Shown: positions 24,667 to 33,685 of the stretch, piece after piece
Layout of the letters: every line of letters begins with the position of its first letter
Position numbering within the stretch: the stretch's first letter is position 1
DNA from: an uncultured Turicimonas sp.
GTDB taxonomy: Bacteria; Pseudomonadota; Gammaproteobacteria; Burkholderiales; Burkholderiaceae_F
Length of the DNA stretch: 64,000 bases
Reading direction: 5' to 3'
Assembly (NCBI GenBank): GCA_947854175.1
Contig: CANTYJ010000001.1
Span: 16,141 to 80,140 of the forward strand
Position numbers and translations under genes: made by a program
The notes under the pieces: generated by a model
Seen by the model: the letters and a program-made list of their open reading frames with translations, nothing else
What the model was told of the DNA's origin: nothing
The model's database searches: none

Positions 24667-25581
24667 TCATTTTTTAGATTCTTCTTCAGGCTGAACCGTA
24701 ATATGCGTAATGCCATACTTCGCATCGAGTGCTTCTCTTATTAAATCCAGAATTTCCGGCCAGTTCTGAAAATTGTTGATCGTGACGTGAGCAGATAATG
24801 CAACCTCACTTCCTGTCATATTCCAGATATGCAAATCATGAACCGATAAAATTCCGGGAACATTGGACATCGTCGCTCCGATTTCATGATAGGACAGACC
24901 GTCAGGCACGCCGTCTAACAACAATCTGAGAGATGTTTTTACTATTGAATATGAAGACTTCAAAATAAGACAGCTGACAAACATAGAAAGAATCGGGTCA
25001 GCTTGTTCCGGGCCTCCAAAAAATATGATTAAACCCGCCAAAATCGCTGCGACAGAACCAAGCAAATCGCCCAGAACGTGAAGAAGAGCAGCCTTTGTAT
25101 TAATGTTTTTTGAATCTTTGGATAAGGTCCAGGCAACTGCAATATTAACCAAGAGTCCAATCACAGCGACAACGGCTACCCCAAGCCCATGGACCGGTTG
25201 CGGATTCGTCAATCTTTGGATGGCTTCATAAAAAATCCAACCGACAACAACAAACATAACCAGCCCGTTAATCAGAGCTGATACAACTTCAGCCTTCGCT
25301 AAACCATATGAATATTGGGGACTGGCTGCACGTTGAGACAAAATGCTCGCCATCAACGCAAAAAGCAAGGAGGCTGAGTCCGTCACCATATGTCCGGCAT
25401 CAGACAATAAGGCTAACGAATTTGAAACATAACCGCCGATAATCTCGATAACAGCAAATCCTAAAGTCAGAAAACAGGCCGCCGCAAGTAATTTTTTTGA
25501 TTTCGAATCACTTTGATGTACATATTCCGAGTCTCCCCTCTGATGGGAGAGCAATTCACTGTTTTTTGGCTCTTGTAACAT
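24667..25581 (-). CDS. Cation diffusion facilitator (zinc/cobalt/cadmium efflux)
   Basis: 304 residues with six membrane helices and the CDF metal-site pairs LLSDAGHMVTDS (first D/H...D) and LHVLGDLLGS (H...D), followed by a C-terminal cytoplasmic domain (LSVHDLHIWNMTGSEVALSA). The family exports Zn2+, Cd2+ or Co2+ in exchange for protons. The short N-terminus has scattered His (HQRGDSEYVHQSD), less than the His-rich loops of CzcD. Confidence 0.92.
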   Translation of the reverse strand: MLQEPKNSELLSHQRGDSEYVHQSDSKSKKLLAAACFLTLGFAVIEIIGGYVSNSLALLSDAGHMVTDSASLLFALMASILSQRAASPQYSYGLAKAEVVSALINGLVMFVVVGWIFYEAIQRLTNPQPVHGLGVAVVAVIGLLVNIAVAWTLSKDSKNINTKAALLHVLGDLLGSVAAILAGLIIFFGGPEQADPILSMFVSCLILKSSYSIVKTSLRLLLDGVPDGLSYHEIGATMSNVPGILSVHDLHIWNMTGSEVALSAHVTINNFQNWPEILDLIREALDAKYGITHITVQPEEESKK

Positions 25582-25821
25582 AATGAATCATTTCTGTTTT
25601 TAACACCGGTTGGATATATTTATACTCTTGGCCTTCCCGAAAATGTCGACCACCCGACCAAAATCGGCTTAAAACTCAAATCCGCTGAAATAAATCCGGT
25701 CAACAAAAAAATTAGAAGATCGGTCATTAAACCAAAACCATTTGTTCGAATTAAACCCATTTTGAGAAAACTTTTTACAAATTCCACTTTACTTTTATAA
25801 GGGTTTATTCTAATATCACGA

Positions 25822-25993
25822 ATGAGAGATGCGAATGCACTCTCACTCCTTGGGATTTGAGGTTACCAAGTTGGCTAACTTTCCCGAGCTGCCAAACAGC
25901 TCAAAAGTTGAACCACTTGGATTTGAGGATTTGAGTTCCCGTTAACTCAGTGGAACAATGAACCGCATACTTTACAGTGTGCGGTCTTTTTTT
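25822..25993 (+). ncRNA. Candidate structured small RNA, family unknown
   Basis: A self-contained plus-strand unit. The predicted -35 TTTACT and -10 TAATAT (25811-25816) are 17 bases apart. A 5' hairpin (GAGAG/CTCTC with TGC/GCA) is followed by a long nested stem between about 25866 and 25920 (CCAAGT/ACTTGG, AACTTT/AAAGTT, GAGCTG/CAGCTC), a small hairpin (GAGTT/AACTC) and a terminator (CCGCATAC/GTGTGCGG then T7). The single-stranded parts contain repeated GGA, including two copies of GGATTTGAGG. This is compatible with a CsrA-binding RNA. There is no ORF. It does not match my memory of 6S, 4.5S or tmRNA. Confidence 0.6.
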
Positions 25994-25996
25994 GTC

Positions 25997-26284
25997 TTAA
26001 TTCTTCGTTCCTTCTTCCTGGAAAGCCGGCGAGCCGAGCATTGGAAGAACCGGAGGAAAAGAAATGATGTCATCATCACTCATCTCTAACAACGCATTCG
26101 GACCTTCCTCAGCACTGTGGAATGCATAATTGAGTTTTGCATAAACGTTGACAAGTTCTTCGTCGAGGATTTCTTTAACCTCTTCCGGACTATCTTCAAT
26201 TTCCGCAATAACTTTTTCAAGCGCTTCTAGTGCATCATTTAATGTCGCCAATGTCCATTCCGGATCGTATTTAATATCGTCCAT
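25997..26284 (-). CDS. Acidic hypothetical protein
   Basis: 95 residues, strongly acidic, mostly helical by appearance (LNDALEALEKVIAEIEDSPE), ending in a Pro-rich tail. No signal peptide or membrane segment. It starts 26 bp after the GNAT gene and is probably co-transcribed with it. I do not recognise a family. Confidence 0.65.
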   Translation of the reverse strand: MDDIKYDPEWTLATLNDALEALEKVIAEIEDSPEEVKEILDEELVNVYAKLNYAFHSAEEGPNALLEMSDDDIISFPPVLPMLGSPAFQEEGTKN

Positions 26285-26310
26285 TCGAATCTCTGCCTCT
26301 TATTAATCAT

Positions 26311-26847
26311 TTATTCCAGGGTCGGGGGCACGGTGGCTCCGGGCGCCAGAGTCTTTTGATAAATAACGGTGTCCAACCATTTCCCGAACTTCCATCCTAC
26401 GGATTTTAATTCTCCGGCCAGCTCAAAACCGCATTTTTCATGTAAACGGATGGCAACAGAATTTGTTTTGTCGCCGATATAGGCAATCATTTGACGATAA
26501 CCGATGGATTCACATTGAGCTATCAAAGCAGTCAAAAGCTGTGTCCCTACTCCGTCTCCCCGTGCTTCAGGATGAACAAAAACATGATCTGTCACTGAGT
26601 TTTTATAGCCCTGCTCAGGACTGTATGGCATGGCATATGCAAAACCTACAATTTCGCCTCCTACTTCAGCAACAAAACAGGGACAACCGTGATCCTGTGC
26701 ATATTCCCGGTTACGGTTGATTTCCTTTTCCGTCGGCAACTGACGGTCCAGAGTTCCTGTACCAAGGACGACTATTTGACTATACAAACACAACATTGCA
26801 GGAATATCTTTTTCCGTTGCATTCCTAATCTGAACTTCCAGATCCAT
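26311..26847 (-). CDS. GNAT N-acetyltransferase (phosphinothricin acetyltransferase-like)
   Basis: 178 residues with the GNAT acetyl-CoA motif ([20 protein letters not shown] near 94-113) and the C-terminal [20 protein letters not shown] block typical of the Pat/YncA subgroup, which acetylates amino groups of small amino-acid-like compounds. ATG 26847 follows AGGAG. Divergent from aroC. Confidence 0.88.
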   Translation of the reverse strand: MDLEVQIRNATEKDIPAMLCLYSQIVVLGTGTLDRQLPTEKEINRNREYAQDHGCPCFVAEVGGEIVGFAYAMPYSPEQGYKNSVTDHVFVHPEARGDGVGTQLLTALIAQCESIGYRQMIAYIGDKTNSVAIRLHEKCGFELAGELKSVGWKFGKWLDTVIYQKTLAPGATVPPTLE

Positions 26848-26970
26848 TTTTTTCTCCTAGACCTGTTCATTCTAAAAAGATATTTGTTCTTCTTTACAAA
26901 ATGTGTCCTTAATAGGCACCAAAGAAAAAATTTCAACCTAAAATTCTTTAATCAAAGAAAAAGGGAAAAA

Positions 26971-28047
26971 ATGTCTGGATCTAGCATTGGAAAATTATTT
27001 GTCGTCACCAATTTCGGCGAATCTCATGGAGTTGCGATCGGTGCAGTCATTGATGGCTGTCCGCCGGGACTGGAACTATCAGAAAGTGATATTCAAAAAG
27101 AACTTGACAGGAGAAAACCCGGAACTTCCAAATATGTTACCCAAAGAAAGGAAAGTGATACAGTCCAGATACTGTCAGGCGTTTACAAAGGAAAAACAAC
27201 CGGAACCCCGATGGCTCTATTAATAAAAAATGAAGATCAAAGAAGTAAGGACTATTCTTCGATAGAAAATATTTTCCGCCCTGCTCACGCGGACTGGAGC
27301 TATTTCTGCAAATATGGGATTCGCGATCCGCGGGGCGGCGGCAGAAGTTCTGCCCGTTTAACCGCACCAACGGTAGCAGCCGGCGCCGTTGCAAAAAAAT
27401 GGCTTAAAGAATATTTCAACATTAATATTCAAGCGTGTTTATGCCAGATAGGAGAGATTCAACTGAAGACAGATGACTTCAGCATTGTTGACGAAAACTG
27501 TTTTTTTACAGCAGACAAAGACAAAATTCCCGAATTAGAAAGATATTTGGATTCCATTCGGAAATCTCAAGACTCCGTCGGAGGTAAAGTATTTATAAAA
27601 GCTGAGAACGTTCCTGCGGGCCTCGGCCAACCGCTTTATGACAGGCTTGATGCACAGTTAGCTTATGCATTCATGGGATTAAATGCTGTAAAAGGCGTTG
27701 AAATCGGTGAAGGCTTTAATAGTGCAGAATTAAAGGGAAGCATTAATGCCGATGAGATGAGCCAGGAAGCTCCCCACTATTTCAAAACAAACCATCACGG
27801 CGGCATCCTGGGAGGGATTTCTTCAGGAAATACTATATATGCCAAAGTGGCAATTAAACCTACTCCGTCAATTAGCAGACCTTTACAATCTCTTAATACC
27901 GAATTGAAAGATACTGAAGTAAGAACGACCGGCAGACATGATCCATGTGTTGCCATCCGGGCAGTACCTGTCCTCGAAGCGTTAACTGCAATTGTCCTGA
28001 TGGATATGGTCCTTCAACATCATGCTCAGTGCAGCTGGGACAGATAA
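26971..28047 (+). CDS. aroC: Chorismate synthase
   Basis: 358 residues from ATG 26971 (GGGAAAAA upstream), matching the usual ~360; an upstream in-frame extension to 26689 overlaps the GNAT gene and is rejected. Signatures: [19 protein letters not shown] near 15-33 and [12 protein letters not shown] near 123-134, with FMN/NADPH-site residues. It converts EPSP to chorismate, the last common step of aromatic amino acid synthesis. Confidence 0.97.
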   Translation: MSGSSIGKLFVVTNFGESHGVAIGAVIDGCPPGLELSESDIQKELDRRKPGTSKYVTQRKESDTVQILSGVYKGKTTGTPMALLIKNEDQRSKDYSSIENIFRPAHADWSYFCKYGIRDPRGGGRSSARLTAPTVAAGAVAKKWLKEYFNINIQACLCQIGEIQLKTDDFSIVDENCFFTADKDKIPELERYLDSIRKSQDSVGGKVFIKAENVPAGLGQPLYDRLDAQLAYAFMGLNAVKGVEIGEGFNSAELKGSINADEMSQEAPHYFKTNHHGGILGGISSGNTIYAKVAIKPTPSISRPLQSLNTELKDTEVRTTGRHDPCVAIRAVPVLEALTAIVLMDMVLQHHAQCSWDR

Positions 28048-28052
28048 ATTTA

Positions 28053-28076
28053 AACCTCCGGCTAAGGAGGTTTTCT
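28053..28076 (+). terminator. Intrinsic terminator after aroC
   Basis: AACCTCC and GGAGGTT pair across six bases and are followed by TTCTCTT, five bases after the aroC stop. Confidence 0.8.
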
Positions 28077-28084
28077 CTTAACTC

Positions 28085-28109
28085 AAGACCACCTCATCAA
28101 GGTGGTCTT
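28085..28109 (-). terminator. Hairpin after the Cys-tailed small protein gene
   Basis: A perfect 10-bp stem AAGACCACCT/AGGTGGTCTT with loop CATCA, between aroC and the small minus-strand gene ending at 28120. The T-run is poor on either strand. Confidence 0.6.
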
Positions 28110-28119
28110 ACTATTTGTT

Positions 28120-28272
28120 TTATTTAGAAGAACAACCGCAGCCACATTCTTCTTTTTTTGCTTCCTTCTTCTCTTTCTTGGATTCAGGACCGCAATCAGT
28201 AGCCGCTTCAACTTCTGCATCCATCAAAGCTTCAGTTTCGAGTTGTTCTTTTACTTCTTCTTTCTTGTTCAT
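28120..28272 (-). CDS. 50-residue Lys/Glu-rich protein with CGCGC tail
   Basis: A minus-strand ORF with an excellent ribosome binding site (AAGGAG, eight bases before ATG 28272). The product begins MNKKEEVKEQLETEALMDAE, is almost wholly Lys/Glu/Ala (likely helical), has one Cys near 27 and ends EECGCGCSSK. The clustered Cys could bind a metal or Fe-S cluster or be modified. Own terminator-like hairpin downstream. I do not recognise a family. Confidence 0.7.
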   Translation of the reverse strand: MNKKEEVKEQLETEALMDAEVEAATDCGPESKKEKKEAKKEECGCGCSSK

Positions 28273-28363
28273 CGGACAATCTCCTTAACTATTAAATTAG
28301 ATCTGCGTTTATTTTGCCGCTATTTCAATTCCCGCTTCTGAGATTGAGCCAATTTTGAGAAAT

Positions 28364-29914
28364 CTAATTAACCTCCTTGGCATTCAAGTCAGAGATCCGG
28401 TACCCACATATAGCTAAGGTCCCAAGATAGCAAAAAGCTGCACCGAGAATGATTGCGCACAACAATGAAAGCTTCATTAACCAGGTCATTTGAAGATGCG
28501 CCCAGTCAATCCGGGTTTGAACAAAGAATAGAATCAAAGAAAGGATGATGCTCGCAAGAGCTACAGAACAAAACAGTTTTCTCCATCCTTGTAAGGGAGT
28601 AAAGATTTTTCTTTTTCTAAGTATCATCAATAATATGAAACTATTAAAGCACGCACCCAGACCTACAGATAAAGCCAGACCTGCATGAGCAAAAACAGGA
28701 ACGTTAATAAGATTAAAAAGCTGAGTGACAATTAAAGCAACACAGGCAACTTTGACCGGCGTTTTAATATCTTTTTGTGCATAAAAGCCGGGAGCCAGAA
28801 TTTTAATGCCGATTAATCCAATGAGACCGACTGAATAACCGAGAACAGCAGTGGAAGTTTGAACCACATCGTTAGCATTAAATAAGCGGCTTTGAAAAAG
28901 TACAGACACCAACGCTTCACTAAGAAAAGCCAGTCCCAAAGCAGCGGGTACTGCAAAAGCAACAATCAGCTTTAGACCCCAGTTAAGAAGAGCGTTATAT
29001 TTGTCCATTGCTCCTTTGGCATAAGCAGCCGATAAATTCGGTAAAAGAACTGTGCCTAATGCCACCCCCAGCAAAGCTGTCGGAAACTCCATCAATCTAT
29101 CCGCATAAGTCAGCCAAGTCACTGAACCTTCAGCAAGAAACGAAGCGATATTCGTGTTAATGAGAATAGAGATATGGGCAACACCAACTGCAAATAATGC
29201 CGGCACCATCAGTTTTAAAACTTTTCTGACAGCTGCGTCTTTCAGAGAGGTTAAAGGTGAAATCGGTTTTGGCAATAAACCCCGTTTCCAAAGAGCCGGA
29301 ATCTGAACGGCTAACTGTAGAAAGCCTCCTCCCATTACGCCAATTGCTAACGCAAAAATCGGTCGTTCCATATGAGGTGCAATAAACAGTGTTGCACCTA
29401 TCAGCGATAAGTTAAGCAAGATAGGAACAGCTGCCGGGATTGCAAACTGCTTCCATGTATTTAATATTGAGGAACTTAATGCAACCAGTGACATGAAGAA
29501 GATGTATGGAAACATGATTCTTGTCAATTGTGTAGCTGTCAGAAAGGTCTGAGGTTCTTCATACAAACCGGAAGCAATGATCCAAACAAGGGCCGGGGCA
29601 CAAATCACACCTAAAATACTTATCAGGAGCACGGCGCAAGCTAATAAACTTGCAACTTTGTCAATGAAAAGTTTAGCTTCACTTTGCTCTTTCGTCGATT
29701 TTGCGTCTGCAAGCATTGGCACAAAAGCTTGTTGAAATGCTCCTTCGGCAAATAATCTCCTTAGCAAATTAGGCAAACGAAAGGCTACATAATAAGCATC
29801 GGTATCTCCGCTGACGCCAAAAAAACGGGCTATCAGAATATCCCGGATCAAGCCTGTGATTCGGGAGAGTAAGGTCATCGCAGAAATGACTGCAGCACTC
29901 TTAAAAATACTCAT
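28364..29914 (-). CDS. murJ: Lipid II flippase MurJ (MviN)
   Basis: The start ATG 29914 is chosen because the product then begins MSIFKSAAVISAMTLLSRIT, the typical MurJ N-terminus, and has 516 residues versus 511 in E. coli. The in-frame extension to 30055 is not MurJ-like. About 14 membrane helices, with conserved GLIRDILIARFFGVS and RRLFAEGAFQQAFVP. It moves lipid II to the periplasmic face for peptidoglycan synthesis. Divergent from rpsT, a common arrangement in Betaproteobacteria. Confidence 0.93.
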   Translation of the reverse strand: MSIFKSAAVISAMTLLSRITGLIRDILIARFFGVSGDTDAYYVAFRLPNLLRRLFAEGAFQQAFVPMLADAKSTKEQSEAKLFIDKVASLLACAVLLISILGVICAPALVWIIASGLYEEPQTFLTATQLTRIMFPYIFFMSLVALSSSILNTWKQFAIPAAVPILLNLSLIGATLFIAPHMERPIFALAIGVMGGGFLQLAVQIPALWKRGLLPKPISPLTSLKDAAVRKVLKLMVPALFAVGVAHISILINTNIASFLAEGSVTWLTYADRLMEFPTALLGVALGTVLLPNLSAAYAKGAMDKYNALLNWGLKLIVAFAVPAALGLAFLSEALVSVLFQSRLFNANDVVQTSTAVLGYSVGLIGLIGIKILAPGFYAQKDIKTPVKVACVALIVTQLFNLINVPVFAHAGLALSVGLGACFNSFILLMILRKRKIFTPLQGWRKLFCSVALASIILSLILFFVQTRIDWAHLQMTWLMKLSLLCAIILGAAFCYLGTLAICGYRISDLNAKEVN

Positions 29915-30295
29915 CTTTGATTTTCCATTTTTTGTTTGACGAAAGTTGGTCTTGAAAGACAATGATGTGTTTGACGGTGCAGATCTTAATTGATACTTTG
30001 GTCGTGTTCCTGTTGTTAAGCTACTGAATTCCTGGTTTTTGTTGTTACGCAACAAAAATTAAAATGTAAAAAGACGAAAAATTAGACAGTTGTGAAGACT
30101 TTAAAAAACAAGCCGGTTCTTCCATTTTTAATTAAAAACAATCCTTTAAATTCAATAAATCATTTAAATTCAAATGGTTGCATATAAATGTTTTTAAAAG
30201 ATATACTTTACAGACGAATTTTTAACAACCTTTTAGGTTGTTAATCCCCTCTATATTTATTCTTTGTTTTCTACTCAGAAAAATAAAATTTGTTG
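29915..30295. other. murJ-rpsT divergent intergenic region
   Basis: AT-rich, with no supported gene. One 7-bp hairpin AACAACC/GGTTGTT at 30224-30242 is followed by A5 on the plus-strand left side, which looks terminator-like on the minus strand but has no gene in front of it. Confidence 0.4.
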
Positions 30296-30443
30296 TATAC
30301 TCTCGGACTTATCTGATGACGGCTGCCTCGGAACTGTCGTCTAGTATTTTTGATTAACTTTTAACAACCGGCCTAGCCCTATATTGCAGTGGCAACCGGT
30401 GATTTTTGTACAAGCCACTCGCATAGGCAAGGAATTTAAAACA
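30296..30443 (+). promoter_or_regulatory. rpsT promoter and structured leader
   Basis: A -10 box TATACT lies at 30296-30301. The leader of about 135 bases can form hairpins (GACGGCTG/CTGTCGTC with mismatches near 30318-30341; ACCGG/CCGGT near 30366-30400). S20 represses its own translation in other proteobacteria, so an autoregulatory leader is plausible here. Confidence 0.45.
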
Positions 30444-30707
30444 ATGGCAAATACTAAACAAGCTCGCAAGCGCGCTATTCAGTCTGTTGCTCGCAACAAA
30501 CACCTCTCAGCACAGCGCACTCGCTATCGTACAGCAATCAAATCCGTTCGCAAAGCTATCGCCACTGGCGACAAGGCTGAAGCTCAGAAAGCTTTCATCG
30601 CAGCTCAGTCTGTTATCGATTCAATGGCTGACAAGAATGTTCTGCACAAAAATGCAGCTGCTCGTCATAAGAGCCGCTTGAGTGCATTCATCAAAGCAAT
30701 GGCCTAA
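30444..30707 (+). CDS. rpsT: 30S ribosomal protein S20
   Basis: 87 residues from ATG 30444 (AAGGAATTT upstream), exactly the usual S20 length. N-terminus [20 protein letters not shown] and the basic helix [13 protein letters not shown] near the end are diagnostic. The longer in-frame start at 30384 is rejected. It binds 16S rRNA. Confidence 0.98.
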   Translation: MANTKQARKRAIQSVARNKHLSAQRTRYRTAIKSVRKAIATGDKAEAQKAFIAAQSVIDSMADKNVLHKNAAARHKSRLSAFIKAMA

Positions 30708-30875
30708 TCTTAGGGCGAACAGAGAAGAGGAGCTGAAAGGCTCCTTTTTTTTATATCAGAATTCAAAATAAAACTTCTTCAAAAGAATTTATACCTTCAA
30801 TCTTGCCTATAATTGAAAAATTAAGCTCCTTTTGGAGTTCTTTTAACGTATCTTTCAATAAGGATAGATTTGCCA

Positions 30876-32054
30876 ATGTCGAATCTCATGAACAATTACG
30901 GACGTCTCCCTGTCGAATTTGACCACGGTCAGGGCGTCTGGCTTTGGGATAAAGAGGGAAATAAGTATTTAGATGCCCTCGCAGGTATTGCAGTTAATTC
31001 TGTCGGGCATGCTCATCCCCGTCTTGTTAAAGCCATTAGCGATCAGGCTGCCAAGCTGATTCATTGTTCCAATTATTTTCAAATTGGTTTACAGGAGCAA
31101 GTAGCTGAAAAACTTCTACAGCACTCCGGAATGAAGGCTGTTTTCTTCTGCAATTCCGGTCTTGAAGCCAATGAGTGTGCATTTAAGATTGCCCGTAAAT
31201 ACGGTCATGATAAAGGTATCGAAGTTCCCAACATCATCGTTCTGAGTAGGGCATTCCACGGCCGCTCCATCGCAACTTTATCTGCCACCGGCAATCCTAG
31301 CGTCCGTGAAGGTTTTGCACCTTACACAAGAGGATTTATCCATGTCGACGCAAATGACATCGACGCTATCCGTGAATTGGCCAAAACTAACAAAGATATT
31401 GTTGCTTTGATGTTCGAACCGATTCAGGGTGAAGGCGGCGTTCTCCCAATCGATCTTCACACGATGAAAGAATTCCGACAGATCTGTGATGAAAACGACT
31501 GGCTGTTGATGGTTGACGAAATCCAATGCGGACTTGGCAGAACCGGTAAATGGTTTGCACACCAATGGGCAGAAATTAAACCTGATGTGATGACACTTGC
31601 AAAAGGTTTGGCCGGAGGCGTTCCTGTCGGCGCCGTCGTTGTTGATGAGAAAGCTAATATCTTCAAACCCGGAAATCATGGCTCAACCTTTGGCGGCAAC
31701 CCATTAGCCATGCGTGCAGCCCTTGAAACATTAAACATTATTGAAGATGAAAATCTAGTCGAAAATGCATTTAATGTTGGAAAGAAACTTAAAAAAGATT
31801 TGTCAAAGTCACTTAATGGCTTTTCCGGCGTTTTAGAAATCCGTGGTAAAGGTCTGATGCTCGGAATTGTGCTTGATCGCGATGCACACGACATTCTTGA
31901 ACCGGCATTAAAAGCCGGCCTGACTTTTAGTGTAACAGCAGGAAATGTTATCCGCTTGGTACCTTCGCTTATCCTTACAGAAGCAGAAGCGGAAGAAATT
32001 GTGAAGCGGATTACACCGGTTATAAGAGCATTTTTAGCTCAACCAAAAATCTAA
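30876..32054 (+). CDS. argD: Acetylornithine aminotransferase (class III, PLP)
   Basis: 392 residues from ATG 30876 (AAGGA upstream); an in-frame TTG at 30870 is an alternative start. Class III aminotransferase features: FFCNSGLEANECAFKIAR, HGRSIATLSATG, EPIQGEGG near 190, DEIQCGLGRTGKW near 218 and the PLP-Lys in LAKGLAGGVPVGA near 246. It makes N-acetylornithine in arginine synthesis and may also act on succinyldiaminopimelate. Followed by a strong terminator. Confidence 0.93.
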   Translation: MSNLMNNYGRLPVEFDHGQGVWLWDKEGNKYLDALAGIAVNSVGHAHPRLVKAISDQAAKLIHCSNYFQIGLQEQVAEKLLQHSGMKAVFFCNSGLEANECAFKIARKYGHDKGIEVPNIIVLSRAFHGRSIATLSATGNPSVREGFAPYTRGFIHVDANDIDAIRELAKTNKDIVALMFEPIQGEGGVLPIDLHTMKEFRQICDENDWLLMVDEIQCGLGRTGKWFAHQWAEIKPDVMTLAKGLAGGVPVGAVVVDEKANIFKPGNHGSTFGGNPLAMRAALETLNIIEDENLVENAFNVGKKLKKDLSKSLNGFSGVLEIRGKGLMLGIVLDRDAHDILEPALKAGLTFSVTAGNVIRLVPSLILTEAEAEEIVKRITPVIRAFLAQPKI

Positions 32055-32066
32055 TTTTCGTCTTTG

Positions 32067-32097
32067 ACCGGCCTCTTTGAGGCCGGTTTGTTTTTTT
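32067..32097 (+). terminator. Intrinsic terminator after argD
   Basis: ACCGGCCTC and GAGGCCGGT pair around a short TTT loop and are followed by TTGTTTTTTT. Confidence 0.92.
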
Positions 32098-32210
32098 ATC
32101 GTTATTACTGCTTCTCCTCTGTTTTTTTATCTCTCATTTGTTAACCGCTTATTTAATGAGAGAAAAACGTATTGATGGGTAAAATATTTTCAAGTTTACA
32201 AGTACTGTAA

Positions 32211-33545
32211 ATGCCATTCGCGAGAGATCGAAATAGACCCAATTTTTCACATTCAATATTAAAAATTGAAAGGTATGGGTATTTTGGAAATGTCTTCAAA
32301 ATTCTTTTTCTGAATCGTTCTTTCTTCTCCGTGACAAGGAATTTCCAAAAAGAAGAGTTTTATCTTTTTGGAAAGAAATTTTTCAGCCGAAATCTTTCTT
32401 CCTGTTTCTCTCAATACTCATTACTTAACATTTTGTTCTCTCGGCTTAACGAAGAACTCATCGAACAATCTTCAAAAATTCAAACACTGACAAATAACAA
32501 TTCTCTATCTTCTACAAACAGAAAGCGAATTCTTTTATTGACAGATCATTTGGCTCAAGTTGGAGGAGCCGAAACAAGAATATGTAAGACAGCAGAACTT
32601 TTGGAACAATTAAAGTTAGTTCCAATAATCTTGGCTCAGCATAATAGCTTCGCTCAGTCTCATAAATATACAAGTCTCACTTTAGATCTTAGAGATCCTC
32701 ATTTGCCTTCTATACTCAGTCGCTGGATAGAAAAAGGAAAAATTCACGGAATTGAAATTCACGTAAAAAATCCTAGAGTCATTTATGATCTTCCGCTGTT
32801 TGCCTGGAGTAAGAAAATTACTATCGGCGCTGTCTTCCACAATGTTTTTCCAATCACAGATAGATTACGACAGCAGCTTACTCACTGCCATTATCTTCTG
32901 TCCTCCCAGATTAAGATTGTTCCGAATGTCGTCGTGGTAAGGAATTGGACCGATAACTTTCCGATAGTATGGAAGTACCGTCAACAAAAAACAGCCTTGT
33001 TAATTTCACGTTTATCCAAAGACAAGAGTCTTCATTTTTCAAGATTTGTTGATTTCTGCAGGACAAACAACTTTAAAATTCGCATCGCTTCAGAACACCC
33101 GGAAAAACCATGGCAAACTGGTTTCATTCGTTCATTAAATCTAAGCCCGGAAGAATTTATTGGACCAATTTCTACATTATCTTACTTAGAAAATCATTCT
33201 GATGAATTCCTTTTTGTAGCAGGAGTCGGTCAAATACCGCTGGAAGCATCTTCATTAGGATTTCCAGTGGCAGTAATGTCTTCTAAAAAAAAGGCAGAGT
33301 TTCCCGAGCCTTTAATTTTTTTAGATAATCAGAATGTCGAATTTCTGAATCAATGGAATTTTGTTATTAATGAATGTCCATCTCAGGAATTAGAAGCTAA
33401 CTCGAAAGAATTTTTGGACAGCGTCAATAACGACAAAATTTCAGCTAAGTTTTTTGTTAAAGAAAAAATTCAAAAAATTCGTGAACCGGGAGAATTGATA
33501 AAAATCTACAAAAATTATTTTGTTGATTCGACTACAACTTGTTGA
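32211..33545 (+). CDS. Putative GT-B glycosyltransferase
   Basis: 444 residues. The central and C-terminal parts look like a two-domain GT-B enzyme: LAQVGGAETRICKTAELLEQ near 112-131 (N-domain glycine loop) and an acceptor/nucleotide region GQIPLEASSLGFPVAVMSSK near 343-362. The first 95 residues (EEFYLFGKKFFSRNL) resemble the leader of surface-polysaccharide glycosyltransferases. The start is uncertain: ATG 32211 has no Shine-Dalgarno and overlaps an inverted repeat TTTACA-AGTAC-TGTAAA. A 9-bp inverted repeat (TCTCTCATT/AATGAGAGA) lies upstream at 32130-32163. The gene is AT-rich, stands alone with no other polysaccharide genes, and may be acquired. Confidence 0.7.
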   Translation: MPFARDRNRPNFSHSILKIERYGYFGNVFKILFLNRSFFSVTRNFQKEEFYLFGKKFFSRNLSSCFSQYSLLNILFSRLNEELIEQSSKIQTLTNNNSLSSTNRKRILLLTDHLAQVGGAETRICKTAELLEQLKLVPIILAQHNSFAQSHKYTSLTLDLRDPHLPSILSRWIEKGKIHGIEIHVKNPRVIYDLPLFAWSKKITIGAVFHNVFPITDRLRQQLTHCHYLLSSQIKIVPNVVVVRNWTDNFPIVWKYRQQKTALLISRLSKDKSLHFSRFVDFCRTNNFKIRIASEHPEKPWQTGFIRSLNLSPEEFIGPISTLSYLENHSDEFLFVAGVGQIPLEASSLGFPVAVMSSKKKAEFPEPLIFLDNQNVEFLNQWNFVINECPSQELEANSKEFLDSVNNDKISAKFFVKEKIQKIREPGELIKIYKNYFVDSTTTC

Positions 33546-33623
33546 TTTTTTTATAACAAAATCAATTCGTTCAAAAAATAAAGACGCTGTTAAGGCACAA
33601 AGCGGCCTGAAATCTAAAAGAAA

Positions 33624-33668
33624 AACAGAGCAAGTTCTCTCTTACAAAACTCACTCTGTTCTTGTTTT
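33624..33668 (+). terminator. Hairpin after the glycosyltransferase gene
   Basis: AACAGAG and CTCTGTT (33624-33660), with inner AAGTT/AACT pairing, are followed by CTTGTTTT. Confidence 0.6.
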
Positions 33669-33685
33669 ACGACTTACCGTCTAAT

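Noticed and set aside
25811..25993. Identification of the structured RNA as 6S RNA
   Set aside because: The 5' and 3' ends do not form a long closing stem around a central bubble, and a U-run terminator closes the unit.
26689..26970. In-frame upstream extension of aroC
   Set aside because: Overlaps the opposite-strand GNAT gene; chorismate synthase starts at MSGSSIGKL with normal length.
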